NCBI GenBank assembly: GCA_034440615.1
Contig: JAOTOM010003661.1
Span: 62,001 to 126,000, forward strand
Length of the DNA stretch: 64,000 bases
From: Ashinkailepas kermadecensis
Taxonomy: Eukaryota > Arthropoda > Thecostraca > Neolepadidae
Direction of reading: 5' to 3'
The position numbers and the translations under genes were made by a program. Below, piece by piece: positions 38,737 to 54,589 of this stretch (position 1 is its first letter; each line of letters begins with the position of its first letter). The notes beneath the pieces were generated by a model. It made no database searches and was not told where the DNA came from. It saw only the letters and a list, made by a program, of their open reading frames with translations.

Positions 38737-40960
38737 GGAAATTAGAAAAGACTTGCGCTTCTGTGCTCGGTATCAAATGGGAGGCCGGCAGTTTGTTGTC
38801 ACCGAGTCAGACACGACCTCAGGGGTAAGCCGGTGACGATGAAGTGACGACACACTCACAGATCGCTTCAGGGGAAAGTGACGTCACACTCACAGATCGT
38901 CCCACGTGAAAGCCATCATAACGGCAAACAATGGCGTCATCTCCGTACCATGGGCCAGAATTCATTAAGTAAACTGGGCCACCTCGAGCGTAGCTTTTCA
39001 TAAAAATGTGTTTAAAAATCGGTGGCAAAGGCCGTACCCTGTATCCGTATATCGTTTATTAATGTGCAATTCTGTGAAGGTCATGCAAAAAATCCTCGAA
39101 CTTCTATAGCTATTCTGAAAGTCTGCGGCTCCATGCCCCTGAACCTTACTAGGTGACTATATAGGCGATAGGAGCATGGGGACAGGTAGGAGGTCAATTT
39201 CCCCCTGATGAGCCAAAATGGTGCAGGCCCCTGTGCTCCTCACGGACCCCTGGGCAGCTACATCACCATTGTGACCAGTATTCGTCTAGTCCTAATGCTG
39301 CTTTAGGAACAGCTACTAGCCCGGTGGTACGGTAATCCGACAGCTCAGTTGTAATTCCTGTGTAAAGCCTGCGACGACCGTCACGACGAGCTTCTGGAGG
39401 AGGCTGTAATCCACACAGATCTCCGTGGTGCTCATCTTCTCCATCTTCGGCTGCCACCGACACAGCCAGAACCATGTGTGCCACCGCCCATCGCTTGATT
39501 ACCAAGTGCACAGCTGGTGGCGTGATGACGCCGATGATCTGCCACATTGAGCGGCGAGTGTCTCCGGCGGCGATATGACCACGCCGTCCACTACCATCGC
39601 GGCAGGTTCGGCAGACCGCGCGCCACATGGTGGGGAGGGGGGGAGGGGACTGGGCCAGCACCCCATATGTCTTACTGGAGCACGTTCCGGACGATTTACA
39701 CGACGTCATTTAGTCTACTGTGACATCATTATCTTCCCGTCAATAGTCAGCATATCAAGGCAGGGTATTGATAGTCAAAGACAATATGTATAAGAGCAGC
39801 CAGCTATCCAGAACAACAAGCTGTTAGGGATTGTTATTTTGATTAGGGGATTCTTTTACTTGTACGAAAATTAGGGGACATAATTTCGGCGCGTTGATAG
39901 ATTTTACATCCTTGTACGGTCGGAGAAGAGTGCGTTCGGTGTCAGCATGACATTTGGTATGGGTGCCACTGCACGTAGCTGATCACGAAATTGTATGGAT
40001 ATGGAGCCATTGCTCGGAACAATCCAATATAATTGATAGTGGTGAGAAATGTTTCACCACGGCCAGCCGTTTTTCCAAGCATATCGACGGTCGCACGGCG
40101 AACTTAGCGGTTTGCCATGCGGGACTGACACCAACTGAGGTCGTCACCGTTATCGTGACCTCGTGGTCGCGAGTGGTGGCGACCGCGGAATTGGTCGATT
40201 AACCAGTGGCTCAGGGTTCACCAACTATGCAAGGAAGCCAAGCAACGTTCCAGGAACGTACTAATCTTCTTGCGTCATTTTAGCTATACCTTGATGAGTC
40301 GCGTGAATCTCTAGACACGTCAGTGATGAGATAAACTGTGAAGTTCCCGTGATAAACAAGACATTTTTATCTGCAGCCCAATTTTTTCGAACAATGCCAC
40401 CTTTATCCGTATCTCACAAATACGTCCCTTAAGGTAAGCGGCAAGTTGTGAGCAGCTCTCGGGAGTGTTCAGCAAGCTTCCATCCCTTGTGTCCTTTCAT
40501 CGGTGTTGCATCACTCTTTTATTTGTCTGTTTCTTGGCTATTACTGACGCAATAATTTATCCGAAGTTGTTGAACCCCTGAACCCCGTATACCCCATTTG
40601 AACCGGTTCCACTGGATGTTTACCAAATGCAGTAAAGACTTGCTCTGTTCTCCGCCGTTTGCCATTTAATCGGACACATACTGGTAGGTGAACTGATGGG
40701 TGCACATCATAGTTCTTATAAAAGCGGCGAGTGTCGACCGCCAATCGAAAGCCTGACTGTCGCACGATGCGAGCTCTGTTGATCCGTTGTCGTTCGTCCA
40801 CGTCGTTCGTCCGCGTCGTTTGTTACCTCCTCGTCGTTTGTCGACGTCGTTGATCGTATGCGGCCCGTTGTCGTTCAGTGGTCAGGACTCGCCATGCCTC
40901 TGCCGAGCCAGATGACACACGGGCAAGCGCCGCTCTAACCGCTCGGCGCTTGCTCGGTAG
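38737..40960. other. No gene seen
   Basis: Frames at 39263-39709 (minus) and elsewhere are not recognised. 38870-38890 holds GTGACGTCAC. Confidence 0.35.
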
Positions 40961-42245
40961 CAAGCGCGGGGCCTGCTGGAGGGTAGGACGCTCGTCACCG
41001 ACTACGACGAGAAGTCTTTTGAGGAGGCGGATATCGTGCTGACGGCTGAACGGCACGCCGACCGGAAGGCGGTCAACAGGCTGTGGCCGAGTTCGGTCAG
41101 CTTCGCCACCAGCCACTGGTCGGTGCCGAACCACGACACCACCCTCAGACTCATCCGGAAAGGAACGCCGCCGCTGGACCTACCTGGGTAAGATGGGCGG
41201 CTCGGGCTGCCAGACCGGCAGCATCGGCAGCAGCTGCGGCTACGTGAGCACGATGCTGCACGAGATCGTGCATGCGATGAGGCTTCACCACCGGCAGTCG
41301 TGCACCGACCGCAACAAGTGCGTCATTATTAAAACTGGAGAATGCCCGATCCCCGGCAAGGACAACTTCGCCATCCGCCGGCGCTCATCCAACTTCTCGG
41401 TGCGGTACGACCCGACGTCCTTCTTGAACTGCGGCAGCAGGACATTCTCCGCCGACTACTAGGACACGATCTAAGCACGCAACATTCCTCAAGAGCAGCT
41501 GCTCGACGGTTCACGCATCCTCGCACCGCGACTGGCTGATCGTCAACGCCATGCACAACCGCGTCGTCGGCTGCGTCCAACCATCCATCTGCGCCAACGG
41601 AGACTTCGTCAACGCCTCCTGTACGGGCGTCTACCCGCATAACACGGCCGGCGCTAACTACCAGGCGCTCAACTCCGAGTCTACCCGCCTAACACGGCCG
41701 ACGCTAACTACCAGACGCTCAACTCCGAGTCTACCCACCTAACACGGCCGACGCTAACTACCAGACGCTCAACTCCGAGTCTACCCACCTAACACGGCCG
41801 ACGCTAACTACCAGGCGCTCAACTCCGAGTCTACCCACCTAACACGGCCGACGCTAACTACCAGACGCTCAACTCCGAGTCTACCCGCCTAACACGGCCG
41901 ACGCTAACTACCAGACGCTCAACTCCGACCACTACGCGGCACCGACGTGCGGTTTGACAGACGACAGTTGACACCGTCGTCTTGCCCAACTATCTCGACA
42001 AGTTCCCCAAACACGTCTGCTGTGTGTGGGCTATCAGGGCGCCGGTCGGCCACACCGACTCCGTCACCTTCACCGACATGAAGATATTGTAGCTCAGAGG
42101 AGGCAGGTGTGCGGCGGACTGGGTGGCCCCACGCTACACGACATATACCTGACCGATGCGCAGACCTGCGACAAGGAACTGAAGGGTGAGACCATCGTGC
42201 CCACGTGAAACACCTTCATCGTAAAGTATTTTCTTCGAGCGACTG
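40961..42245 (+). pseudogene. Astacin-type zinc metalloprotease with EGF-like and CUB parts, decayed
   Basis: Segments of an astacin protease appear in order but in changing frames. Prodomain: LLEGRTLVTDYDEKSFEEAD then IVLTAE and RKAVNRLWP (40973-41110). Protease: KMGGSGCQTGSIGSSCGY, then HEIVHAMRLHH where HExxHxxGxxH is expected (Gly to Arg), then FSVRYDPTSFLNCGSRTFS, where the Met-turn MHY reads LNC, up to a TAG at 41460. EGF-like: CANGDFVNASCTGVYP then TAGANYQ. CUB: HYAAPTC, then VVLPNYLDKFPKHVCCVW and FTDMKIL, then GETIVPT. At least four frame changes, several stops and a loss between prodomain and active site make it non-functional. No introns are seen between domains, so it could be a retrocopy or a single-exon gene that decayed. 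Confidence 0.88.
41641..41937. repeat. 50-bp minisatellite inside the astacin pseudogene, six copies
   Basis: AACACGGCCG recurs at 41641, 41691, 41741, 41791, 41841 and 41891. The unit is the pseudogene's own EGF-CUB linker (reading NTAGANYQALNS), joined at CCGAGTCTACCC. Five extra copies add 250 bp, which is not a multiple of three, so the expansion itself shifts the frame before the CUB part. Confidence 0.96.
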
Positions 42246-45200
42246 CGGCTCCTTTCCGTGGAAGTCCTCCGCAACACGAACTATGGGAAGGCTTTGAACT
42301 GAACGCAGGGATGTGTGATTCTAATCCCTGTGCATTTTCTGCGGATAGTGAAAAAAACGGCGGGTGGCAGCGCACCGAAATTTGGCATGCCTTTTCCCAC
42401 ATCAATTTTACATGTTGTACCAAAATTTTGAGGTCAGGTCGTCCAAGGTCAACGAGTTAGTCAAGGTCAAATGAGGTCACCTCCAAAAAAGTTCAACCAG
42501 TCGTCACGTTTTAACGGATAAAGATATTTTAATGAAACTTTCAGCGTTTGCTTATCTTTAGGGATGCAACAAAACGCACCAGATTAATTAATTTTTTTCC
42601 CGTTTTTCATTACTTATTAGTTTTGCATATTTGCCCATTAGAGTTAAAATCGAAGATTCTGGCTAAAGTAAGCTTTTTTATGGGAGCAAGTTGACTTTGA
42701 ACAACGTTTTTCGATCCGCTCTACCCATTAGAAAAGGAAAATGAAATAAAACTTGAAAACTCAACATTTAGAAACTTCAAAAAAATATAAGTTTGATTTT
42801 TGGGTGGACACAAATTGTATGGCCCTGGTCGATTTCACGTTCCTTTTCTGATTCCAAATAATTTTGTTTTTCAAATCTCCCCCAAAATGAACTCCCCAGA
42901 GCCAAAAAACATGATGTAAGTCCTGAACACATAGGCCTTCTAGTGACGTCACTTTTGGGTGGATTTTTTTGGGTGGTGGTGTCTGGCCCTACTCGTCGAG
43001 TGCTTTCGGATGACACCTCTTTCGTTTTCGTGCGACGCTTAGTTTGGAGATTAGACGGGGGTGCCTATCGACCCCCCTCGAGACGGGGTGTGAAGATATG
43101 ACCGGAAAGACGGGGAGGGTTGAAAGGGGTGACATGGAATTATAGCATCTAACGACCACTCCTTTTCCTTCTTTTGTTGCGATGTGAAACAAGTGAATGC
43201 TTCATTCATCATGCAAGAGCGATGTCCGAGTGCATTTACTAGGGGGTATGCTTTGCCATTTTATGAACATGTCGTGGTAAGGCTTGGCAGTTCGCTGTGT
43301 ATGTAAAAGATATGAAAAGCCAAGTTGTGGCAAAATATAATAAGATAGGTTACTGTTACTGTTAGTGACTACGGTACGTATAATTGCGGTCACGGTTACA
43401 TAAAGCGTGTAGTCAAAGATGGTTTTTAGCAAAACCGGTTTCAGCCCCAACTTGGGATGCTCATCAGGTCGTTTTATTTCGGTAAGGTGTGTTCCGTTCT
43501 GTTAGGTTGCAACGGTCACAGGTAGAGGCTGTAGCTGAACATAGCTTTGACACGGGAAATAACATTGCATGAGATAACACTGAGATGGAGCATGTGCTCC
43601 GAGACAGAGACAGCGAAAAAATGAAAGAAGCAATATTCATACCGACAGAAAAGAATTCCACGAAAAACAGATGTTGGCAGGTGTAGACTGTACCCTAGGT
43701 GGATAATTCTGCTGAGGAAGATGATCAGTTGGTTCCTGACGTGTCAGCACAGCCGGATTTAGAGTCAAACTACATATTTGTAAATATAATTGAATATAAA
43801 GCATAAAGCAAAGATAACACCACAAACATCATCACAGCACACTTCTTTCCCCTTTCCTCCTTCTGTCCTCTTTCGTTCTTCTTTCTGCCCCCCTCTCTCA
43901 TTCTCTTTCTGCCCACATAATGTCTGAACTGTTTGAACTGCTGCCTTTTCCTCACCCCATGCATCGTATCATCATCAGTCGTGCTTACCTGAACTGCAGC
44001 TCGGAAGTGTCGTGGTCGGTTTACCACGTTATGTGTACATAATCAAAATATGAACATGCTATCATTTTTTAACCTCAGCGAAATAAAATGAACTACTGAC
44101 GGTCCCGAGATGGTGCTGAAATCGGCTTTCCTTTAAAAGAACATCTTGTGACTCGTTTCAAGTAACCGTGATCGCAATTATTGAGATTGGTCTTTGGAAT
44201 AAACACGAGTATGTATGCACCAAGGAATCCTGAGGAATTCGGCACCCCTGTGAGTCACTGATCTCCCCTGTATTTTCTGATGCGCGCGATGGTGACAGTC
44301 GGCCCATACCTCATCGAATGCCTTATTTCACGCATCGCTGCTTTGACTCCGCGGAATCGACGTGGCTGTTTTGATGGCACCGGATGAGTCACGTCTCGCA
44401 GCATGTCATTCAACATGATCGTAAAACATTTCATTTCCCAGTCTCACACTAGGTGAATCTTCCAGGGCTATAGCCACATTCGACGATATGTGGAAGATGG
44501 AAGTGGAGGGCTCATCCTTGAAGTCGATTATTTCCACGCGATGCCAATAACATGGCTTGACGACTAAGACTCCTAAACGATGTGAGAGCACTGTGTTAAA
44601 CGATGTGAGAGTCTTGCGCCCATGAAATCACAACTCTTGAACGTGTCCGGAAAAGAACGCAGATAGTTGGAAAGCTCTGAATTTAGACTTCCTATAGGTT
44701 ACGATTTTGTCACATTTTCCACATATATCAAAACACGAACATGACATTAATGCATATCCTTCAGTTAATCGGAATCAATCTGTAGGGTGCAAGGTGACGT
44801 TCGGTATGACAGGAAGCTTTCCTGGTATGAACAGAAGCAAACTATTGTGCATGCATACACAACACCCGACTTACTTGAGCTATGATGGTCAACAGTGGCG
44901 CCATACCACTACATACCGTACGGTAGCAAAGGTGAAGTGCTGGCATAAGTTTTCCTCCTCGAGAAGGATCCGATGATTACTCGGGAGATGAACACGAGGG
45001 CATGCTGTCTCTTTGTGGATGCGGCAGCCAATCTCACCAACAGTGTAGGACTCGGTTGTGAAGTACAGTGCATGTTCTGCAAAATGCGAATGACAATGCA
45101 GATTTACATCTGTGCATCTGATTTTAGTGTGATCTTTACTGCCTTTGATCTGTGCCTCTGTATTTACATATATAGATTGAGAACGCGTATATATTTTCCA

Positions 45201-45524
45201 TTCTTTACTGCTACTTCAGAAACACATTCGCTTCAGGCATATATGTGTGTGCTATAGGAAAATAAATGGCAAGCTTCTTTTTGAAATGGATGTTAATATC
45301 ACAGTTATGGAAATGGAAAAACGGAGAGAACATCATATATGGCTCAACTTTTCGCTGTATATTTTGCTCTGCTGAATTAAAGGCCTAGGATGATGGCCTA
45401 AAATATATCATCACATCAATGAAACACAACTTCAAAAACCAATGAAAATACGTTAAAATTAACAAGTCTGCCAAATCCAAAGACAACACAAATCGAGGCA
45501 GTAATTACACTGAGCGCCTAACAA
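42246..45524. other. No gene; AGGTCA cluster at 42431-42478
   Basis: Between 42431 and 42478 AGGTCA occurs five times in the same orientation with irregular spacing, then the sequence turns AT-rich. No frame in the rest is recognised. Confidence 0.4.
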
Positions 45525-45604
45525 CATTGCTGGCCATCAACCGTGCAACCGTGTAACCTTCCAGCTGAACGATTGCACGGTTGCATGGTTGATGATCAGC
45601 AGTG
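45525..45604. repeat. Long imperfect hairpin, pre-miRNA-sized
   Basis: Arms 45535-45553 (CATCAACCGTGCAACCGTG) and 45576-45594 pair with one mismatch around a 22-base loop. Pairing extends outward with a few mismatches to about 29 bp per arm. The size suits a microRNA precursor or a small foldback MITE. Sequence alone does not decide. Confidence 0.7.
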
Positions 45605-46528
45605 CTTTCAGGTAATTAGTGTAAGTAGTGCTTCCATTTGTTTTGTCTTCCGCTAAGTGCCGTCTGATTATGGGCTCGTGAATTTTCACGAGCTTTGTGG
45701 CTTTGCAGTTCTGCTCTATTGACTTCATGACACATCTTATTCATTATCTCCCGGCCCTTGATTAAGCATATGCAGCGAAATGTTGGGCCACATCTATTCC
45801 CTCTATTGTTCTCTGTATTGCTCTCTATTATTATAGTGTTCCCTCTATTGTTCTCTATTGTTCTTGTGTTCCCTCTATTGTTCTTGTGTTCCCTCTATCG
45901 TTCGCTTTTCATAAGCTGCTTTTTGTTCGCGCACATTGATATAGAGACCGAAGCGCCTACGAATTTCCTATGTTCTTACAGTTATTTTCACGTCTAAAGA
46001 TACTACACGCAGTGTCCGTGGTAGAACGAACTTTTGACGACTTTGCCGCCCCGATAGGTTAGTTGGTTATGTAAGGAGGCTTACATTCTTTCGGCACGAA
46101 GCTTTCAATATTTTCCCACCCGACCAGGCCGCAAGACGCCCGGCCATGATCCCGGCCACCTTATCCCTCCCTTCTCATTACTGACCTTGAAGCGCAGCCG
46201 AACCAGACCCTCAGTACGTGTCCCGATCAAAGGCGGCATCTAGAACAACATCAGCCTCGCGTCTGAGCCAGAACAACAGAAGAATCCCCAGCCAGCTGTG
46301 AGATCGGTGACCCCGGTGAAAACTCTCAGTGGAAATTTTCAGACCTACAGACCGTCCTGACGGCCCCAGGCGGCTTCACGATACACACGGCCTAAGGGAA
46401 AAAATGCACTCCCACCAATGAAGAGGAAGAACACAATCCGGAGCCCTGGGAGTGGCAAGAGGATAGAGGAGAGTGGGGAAGGTGGAGCCAGAGCGAGGGA
46501 AGAAAACCTGGCAGTCTGACAGAAGGGA

Positions 46529-46530
<2 letters not shown>
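45605..46530. other. No gene; short CCCTCTATTGTTCT repeats at 45798-45902
   Basis: About six short irregular repeats of CCCTCTATTGTTCT type. The remainder up to the compound microsatellite is unique and unrecognised. Confidence 0.4.
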
Positions 46531-50654
<4,124 letters not shown>

Positions 50655-51300
50655 TGTTCTGGCCAGGCGGAGTTCCCGTCGTTTGTCCTGGCCAGGCAGG
50701 GTTCCCGTCGTTTGTCCTGGACAGGCAGGGTTCCCGTCGTTTGTCCTGGACAGGCAGTGTTCCAGTCGTATGTCCTGGACAGGCAGGGTTCCGTTTTGTC
50801 CTGGAGGCGGGTTCAAGTCGTTTATTTGGTCAGGCATGTTCCAGTCGTATGTCCTGGACAGGCAGGGTTCCCGTCGTTTGTCCTGGCCAGGCAGGGTTCA
50901 AGTCGTTTATTCTGGCCAGGCATGGTTCCAGTCGTTTATTCTGGCCAGGCAGGGTTCCAGTCGTTTGTCCTGGCCAGGCAGGGTTCCAGTCGTTTGTCCT
51001 GGCCAAGCAGGGTTCCAGTCGTTTGTCCCGGCCAGGCAGGGTTCCAGTCGTTTGTCCTGGACAGACAGGTTCCAGTCGTTTGTCCTGGCCAGGCAGGATT
51101 CCAGTCGTTTGTCCTGGCCAAGCAGGGTTCCAGTCGTTTGTCCTGGACAGGCAGGGTTCCAGTCGTTTGTCCTGGACAGGCAGGATTGCAGTCGTTTATT
51201 CTGGCCAGACATGGCTCCAGTCGTTTGTCCTGGCCAAGCAGGGTTCCAGTCGTTTGTCCTGGGCAGGCAGGGTTCAAGTTATGTGTCCAGGCCAGGCGGA
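50655..51300. repeat. 29-bp satellite, about 22 copies
   Basis: The unit is GTTCCAGTCGTTTGTCCTGG plus CCAGGCAGG. Left copies read GTTCCCGTCG, and a few copies are shortened. With 29 bp and no stop in any phase, all three plus-strand frames run open for more than 250 residues, each a permutation of the same repeat. Confidence 0.96.
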
Positions 51301-51614
51301 GTTTCAGCCGTTTCACGAGTTCACATGGCCCCTGGCTGGGAGGGTCAGATGGCAACTGGCCCGATACGGCCGGAAACGCGGCACCGTGGCGGTCGTGTCG
51401 GTGCATTAGCGGCACGTAAACTCTTGGTCAGAACTTTGTCGTTGAACTGGAGTCCCCGGATGGGATAGTGGAGCCAACAAACACGCTTAGCACGCAACAA
51501 ACCCTGCTTAGCATAGGACCCTGGCCCATAATGCCACCCCAGCAAAAATTCGGTGTAAATTTATTTAAAAAAACTGATTTGAAAACCTCTCGAAGAACTA
51601 TATGAACACTAAAG
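51301..51614. other. No gene seen
   Basis: Unique sequence with no recognisable feature. Confidence 0.35.
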
Positions 51615-51790
51615 GCCTGCTTACACGCGGCAGAAACCCGGCAGACTCTCAACATAATCGTGACGTTGGCAGGACCGAGTAGGACCTGGCAGAACCGAGC
51701 AGTATCGAGCAGAACCCGACGTCGGCGACATCCGGAACCTCTGACGTCACATCATAAATGCATGACGTCACACAATGTATTGTATGCAAG
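51615..51790. mobile_element. Possible left end of a DNA transposon
   Basis: After a TAA trinucleotide, AGGCCTGCTTACACGCGGCA opens a stretch with repeated GGCAGA words, CGTGACGTTGGC and two TGACGTCA octamers (about 51741 and 51763). The reverse complement of 53525-53700 shows similar words in the same order (CGGCAGA, GGCAGACTC, CGCGACGTCGGC, TGACGTCA). The terminal style recalls PIF/Harbinger-type ends. The outermost bases are not matched on the right, so borders are uncertain. Confidence 0.35.
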
Positions 51791-52030
51791 TCTCAGTCTG
51801 CCTGACAGTGATAGTCTAGATTTTCCTCGTTTGTGTGATAACTGGTTATCGAATGCAATAGCTTTTCTCAGCCTCCGAGTTCTCAAATCCACGAGCCGTT
51901 TTTCGAAGTCACCAGCCGTTAGGGCCCTTGTATTGGTCGGGCTGATTAGTGAACCAAATGATAACAACTTATTCAACAGCTTCAAGAGTCCAACAGTGAT
52001 ACCAAAATTAACAAACATTCCAGCCTTCAA
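51752..52030 (-). CDS. Uncharacterised minus-strand open frame, 92 aa
   Basis: The frame reads MKAGMFVNFGITVGLLKLLN, then a basic middle (DFEKRLVDLRTRRLRKAIAF), and ends DVMHL. Its composition is protein-like and it lies just inside the possible transposon end at 51615, so it could be the last exon of an element-encoded protein. I do not recognise it, and the plus strand is partly open over the same bases. Confidence 0.2.
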   Translation of the reverse strand: MKAGMFVNFGITVGLLKLLNKLLSFGSLISPTNTRALTAGDFEKRLVDLRTRRLRKAIAFDNQLSHKRGKSRLSLSGRLRLAYNTLCDVMHL

Positions 52031-53524
52031 ATCAACAGGCAGCCACGATTGACAGTGGCGGACAACCGTCCAGCCGAGCCGCCAAACGTCCCAGCGTCCA
52101 CATCTTGTGGCAGGCTACATCTTACTAGCCTCGACCATCCAACACTGCCTCTCACCTCTGTTTCTCTCCTACGTCCGCCCGTGTTGATTGTCTCGCAGCG
52201 ACTCTACGACCGCGAGAGACCTGTGGCTCGCGAGCGAGGGCTATTGCATCAGACAAGTACGTCGCGGGCTGCTATTGGGCATCGGCACAATGACGCGGTC
52301 AGACGAGGTCAACTGCAATTTGTCGAATTACTTCTGACCGGGCCTCTCGTCATACCATTGAATCACCTGGTACCGAGGTGCCGCGGGTGTCAATGACAGT
52401 TTCGGCCGGGGCAGAATGTGCCGACGAAGTCAGCTGGCCAGCGCCCGTCGCGGCGCGTCGCGTCTAAACAGCTGAGGTCAGCGCGCAGGCAGGCGCTGAC
52501 GGCTTCTGCTCGGGGCGTTCATGACCGGACCCGTCGAGTCCCAGGACTCGACGAGTCCTGGGAGCCAAATGCATGGGATCCAAATGGGACACATGCCAAG
52601 CACATGGGAGCCAAATGCATTCAACAGGGGGGGGGGGCGAAGCTAACTTCGTTACAGCATTGGCCATAGCGATTATCATTTAGTAGCTTCGTCGACGCCG
52701 ACGGCGTCGCCGGTAGACAACTTGAAATATTTGAAGTTGTCTACCACTTTCTGCCATCGGACGCGAGTATCGTACGGTTATTGTGGTTGCTGTTAGGCCT
52801 TTCGGTGGCTACAATTATTGAAATTGAATACTCTGAGTGTTGTGGATGGACATATTGGTGAGTAAATTGTGCTTTCCTTTGTTCTTTGTAATATGCGCTG
52901 CACTGCAATTCAAATAATTGCAAAAGATGGTATGCCTAATTAAAGTGTTTTTTGTTTGTTTGGAAGGAGGGACATGCAACGAAGTGGAGTCTGCTCAGGG
53001 GTGAAACATTGTGCACTTTTGGTGTTGCTGATACGGCACCAATTGCCATGTTCATTACGCCTTTGTTGTTGCATGAAATGAATGAACTCAAACTTTGGCT
53101 AACAACGCAAATCATTTTGGAAAGTCGATTAATTATATGCAACACTCATATCGTTAATGATCAACTTGTTTACAGCTAAGGTCGTTACACCCTTAACTCC
53201 ACCCCATCCCGTTCCTGCGCCCTTGCCCTTTATCTTGGTAAGAATGAGCAGTTTTCTACCCTTCAGTTTTCGGCACCCTTTTAAGCTATTTAACAGGAAG
53301 ATATTTTCCTCTCCTTCCCCGTTATCATAACCTCATTACCACGTCCTCCATAGACAACCAATACCATTGACGTGCAAGAGGCCTTGTTGTATTGAGCTAG
53401 TACCAAATATCTAGGAATTAATGCTATCTGGGTACTACCGTGGGTGGCATCACTTGATTCAATTAGTACTGCACCGGATCATTTGTGGTACAGTAAACAA
53501 GCAATCGAGACGCTTCATGGCGCA
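52031..53524. other. No confident gene; three short hairpins 52540-52744
   Basis: 52540-52562 is CCCAGGACTCG-A-CGAGTCCTGGG. 52694-52708 is GACGCC-GAC-GGCGTC. 52713-52744 has 11-bp perfect arms (GTAGACAACTT) around a 10-base loop. No frame is recognised. Together these sit between the two possible transposon ends. Confidence 0.45.
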
Positions 53525-53700
53525 TTGAATAGATGACGTCAGTCCGCTGGTATGAGGTTGGCAGGATGAAGCATGACGTCAGAGTCTGCCGCCACCTGTT
53601 ACTTACTGCCGCTCTCTGCTAATTTCTGCCGCTGCCCGCCAATTTCTGCCGCCGACGTCGCGAACGTCGAGTCTGCCGAGGCAAGATTCTGCCGGACAAT
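53525..53700. mobile_element. Possible right end of a DNA transposon (inverted partner of 51615)
   Basis: CTGCCG/TCTGCC words recur about ten times together with TGACGTCA at about 53535 and 53568 and GACGTCGCGAACGTCGAGTC. Read on the other strand, these match the order seen at 51625-51770. The extreme end cannot be placed. Confidence 0.35.
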
Positions 53701-53744
53701 GAAAGATGACAATCAGACTATGAAAGACAATCTCGGAGCATATT

Positions 53745-53763
53745 CTAGTATATATGTATATGC

Positions 53764-53802
<39 letters not shown>

Positions 53803-53816
53803 TATTTATATATATA

Positions 53817-53890
<74 letters not shown>

Positions 53891-53894
53891 ATAT

Positions 53895-53946
<52 letters not shown>

Positions 53947-53995
53947 TATGCGTATACATATACATATATATGTAACTATATATGCAAATCATTCA
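53745..53995. repeat. (TA)n microsatellite
   Basis: About 240 bp of TA dinucleotide with TATATG and TAAAAAATA interruptions. Confidence 0.96.
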
Positions 53996-54589
53996 TACAT
54001 CGGTATATATCTTCGCGATTTTTGCGGTATTTCATTCCATTGGAACACCATGAAGAAACAAATGCATAGATGTATAGCATTTGTATTATACTATGGCGAT
54101 ATCATTCCATTCCAGGACTATGGGTCCTCCTTCGTTGAGGTCTCAAAGGATCTACCGTACTTACCTAGCCCGCTTACGCTTCTCTCTAGCCTGGCGCATT
54201 AGGATAGCTGTCATGTTACGTGCATCTAGGCCTTTTTTGACCGCATACAAGCCTGCCTTCTTCGGTAAGGTATGGTGCTGGCTTATGCATTCATCATTTT
54301 AATGCGGACATGTAATCGTGTATCTTGTGAAAGCGTGTTTTCTTTGTTGTCGTGCAATTCACATGAATTGAATGCTAATATGTATGACGCGCTTCTCTTG
54401 GAGTGTGAATATATAAGCATCGTCACTGCTACTGTGCCAATGAATGGCTATAGTGCAAATTGTTGAACCGTCATTGACATAATTATATGTTGTCTCATAC
54501 GGAAAGATTGTATGCTGTTTGGCGACATGCATGGAGTTCGAAAGGCAGAAAGGCAAATGGCAAATTGACCACGTGTCTTCTTGTCGATG
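53996..54589. other. No gene seen
   Basis: Short frames only. Confidence 0.4.

Noticed and set aside
40823..41134. Minus-strand 103-codon frame
   Set aside because: Shadow of the GC-rich astacin prodomain sequence on the plus strand.
46049..46110. tRNA-like A box (TAGGTTAGTTGG)
   Set aside because: No B box at the proper distance and no tail.
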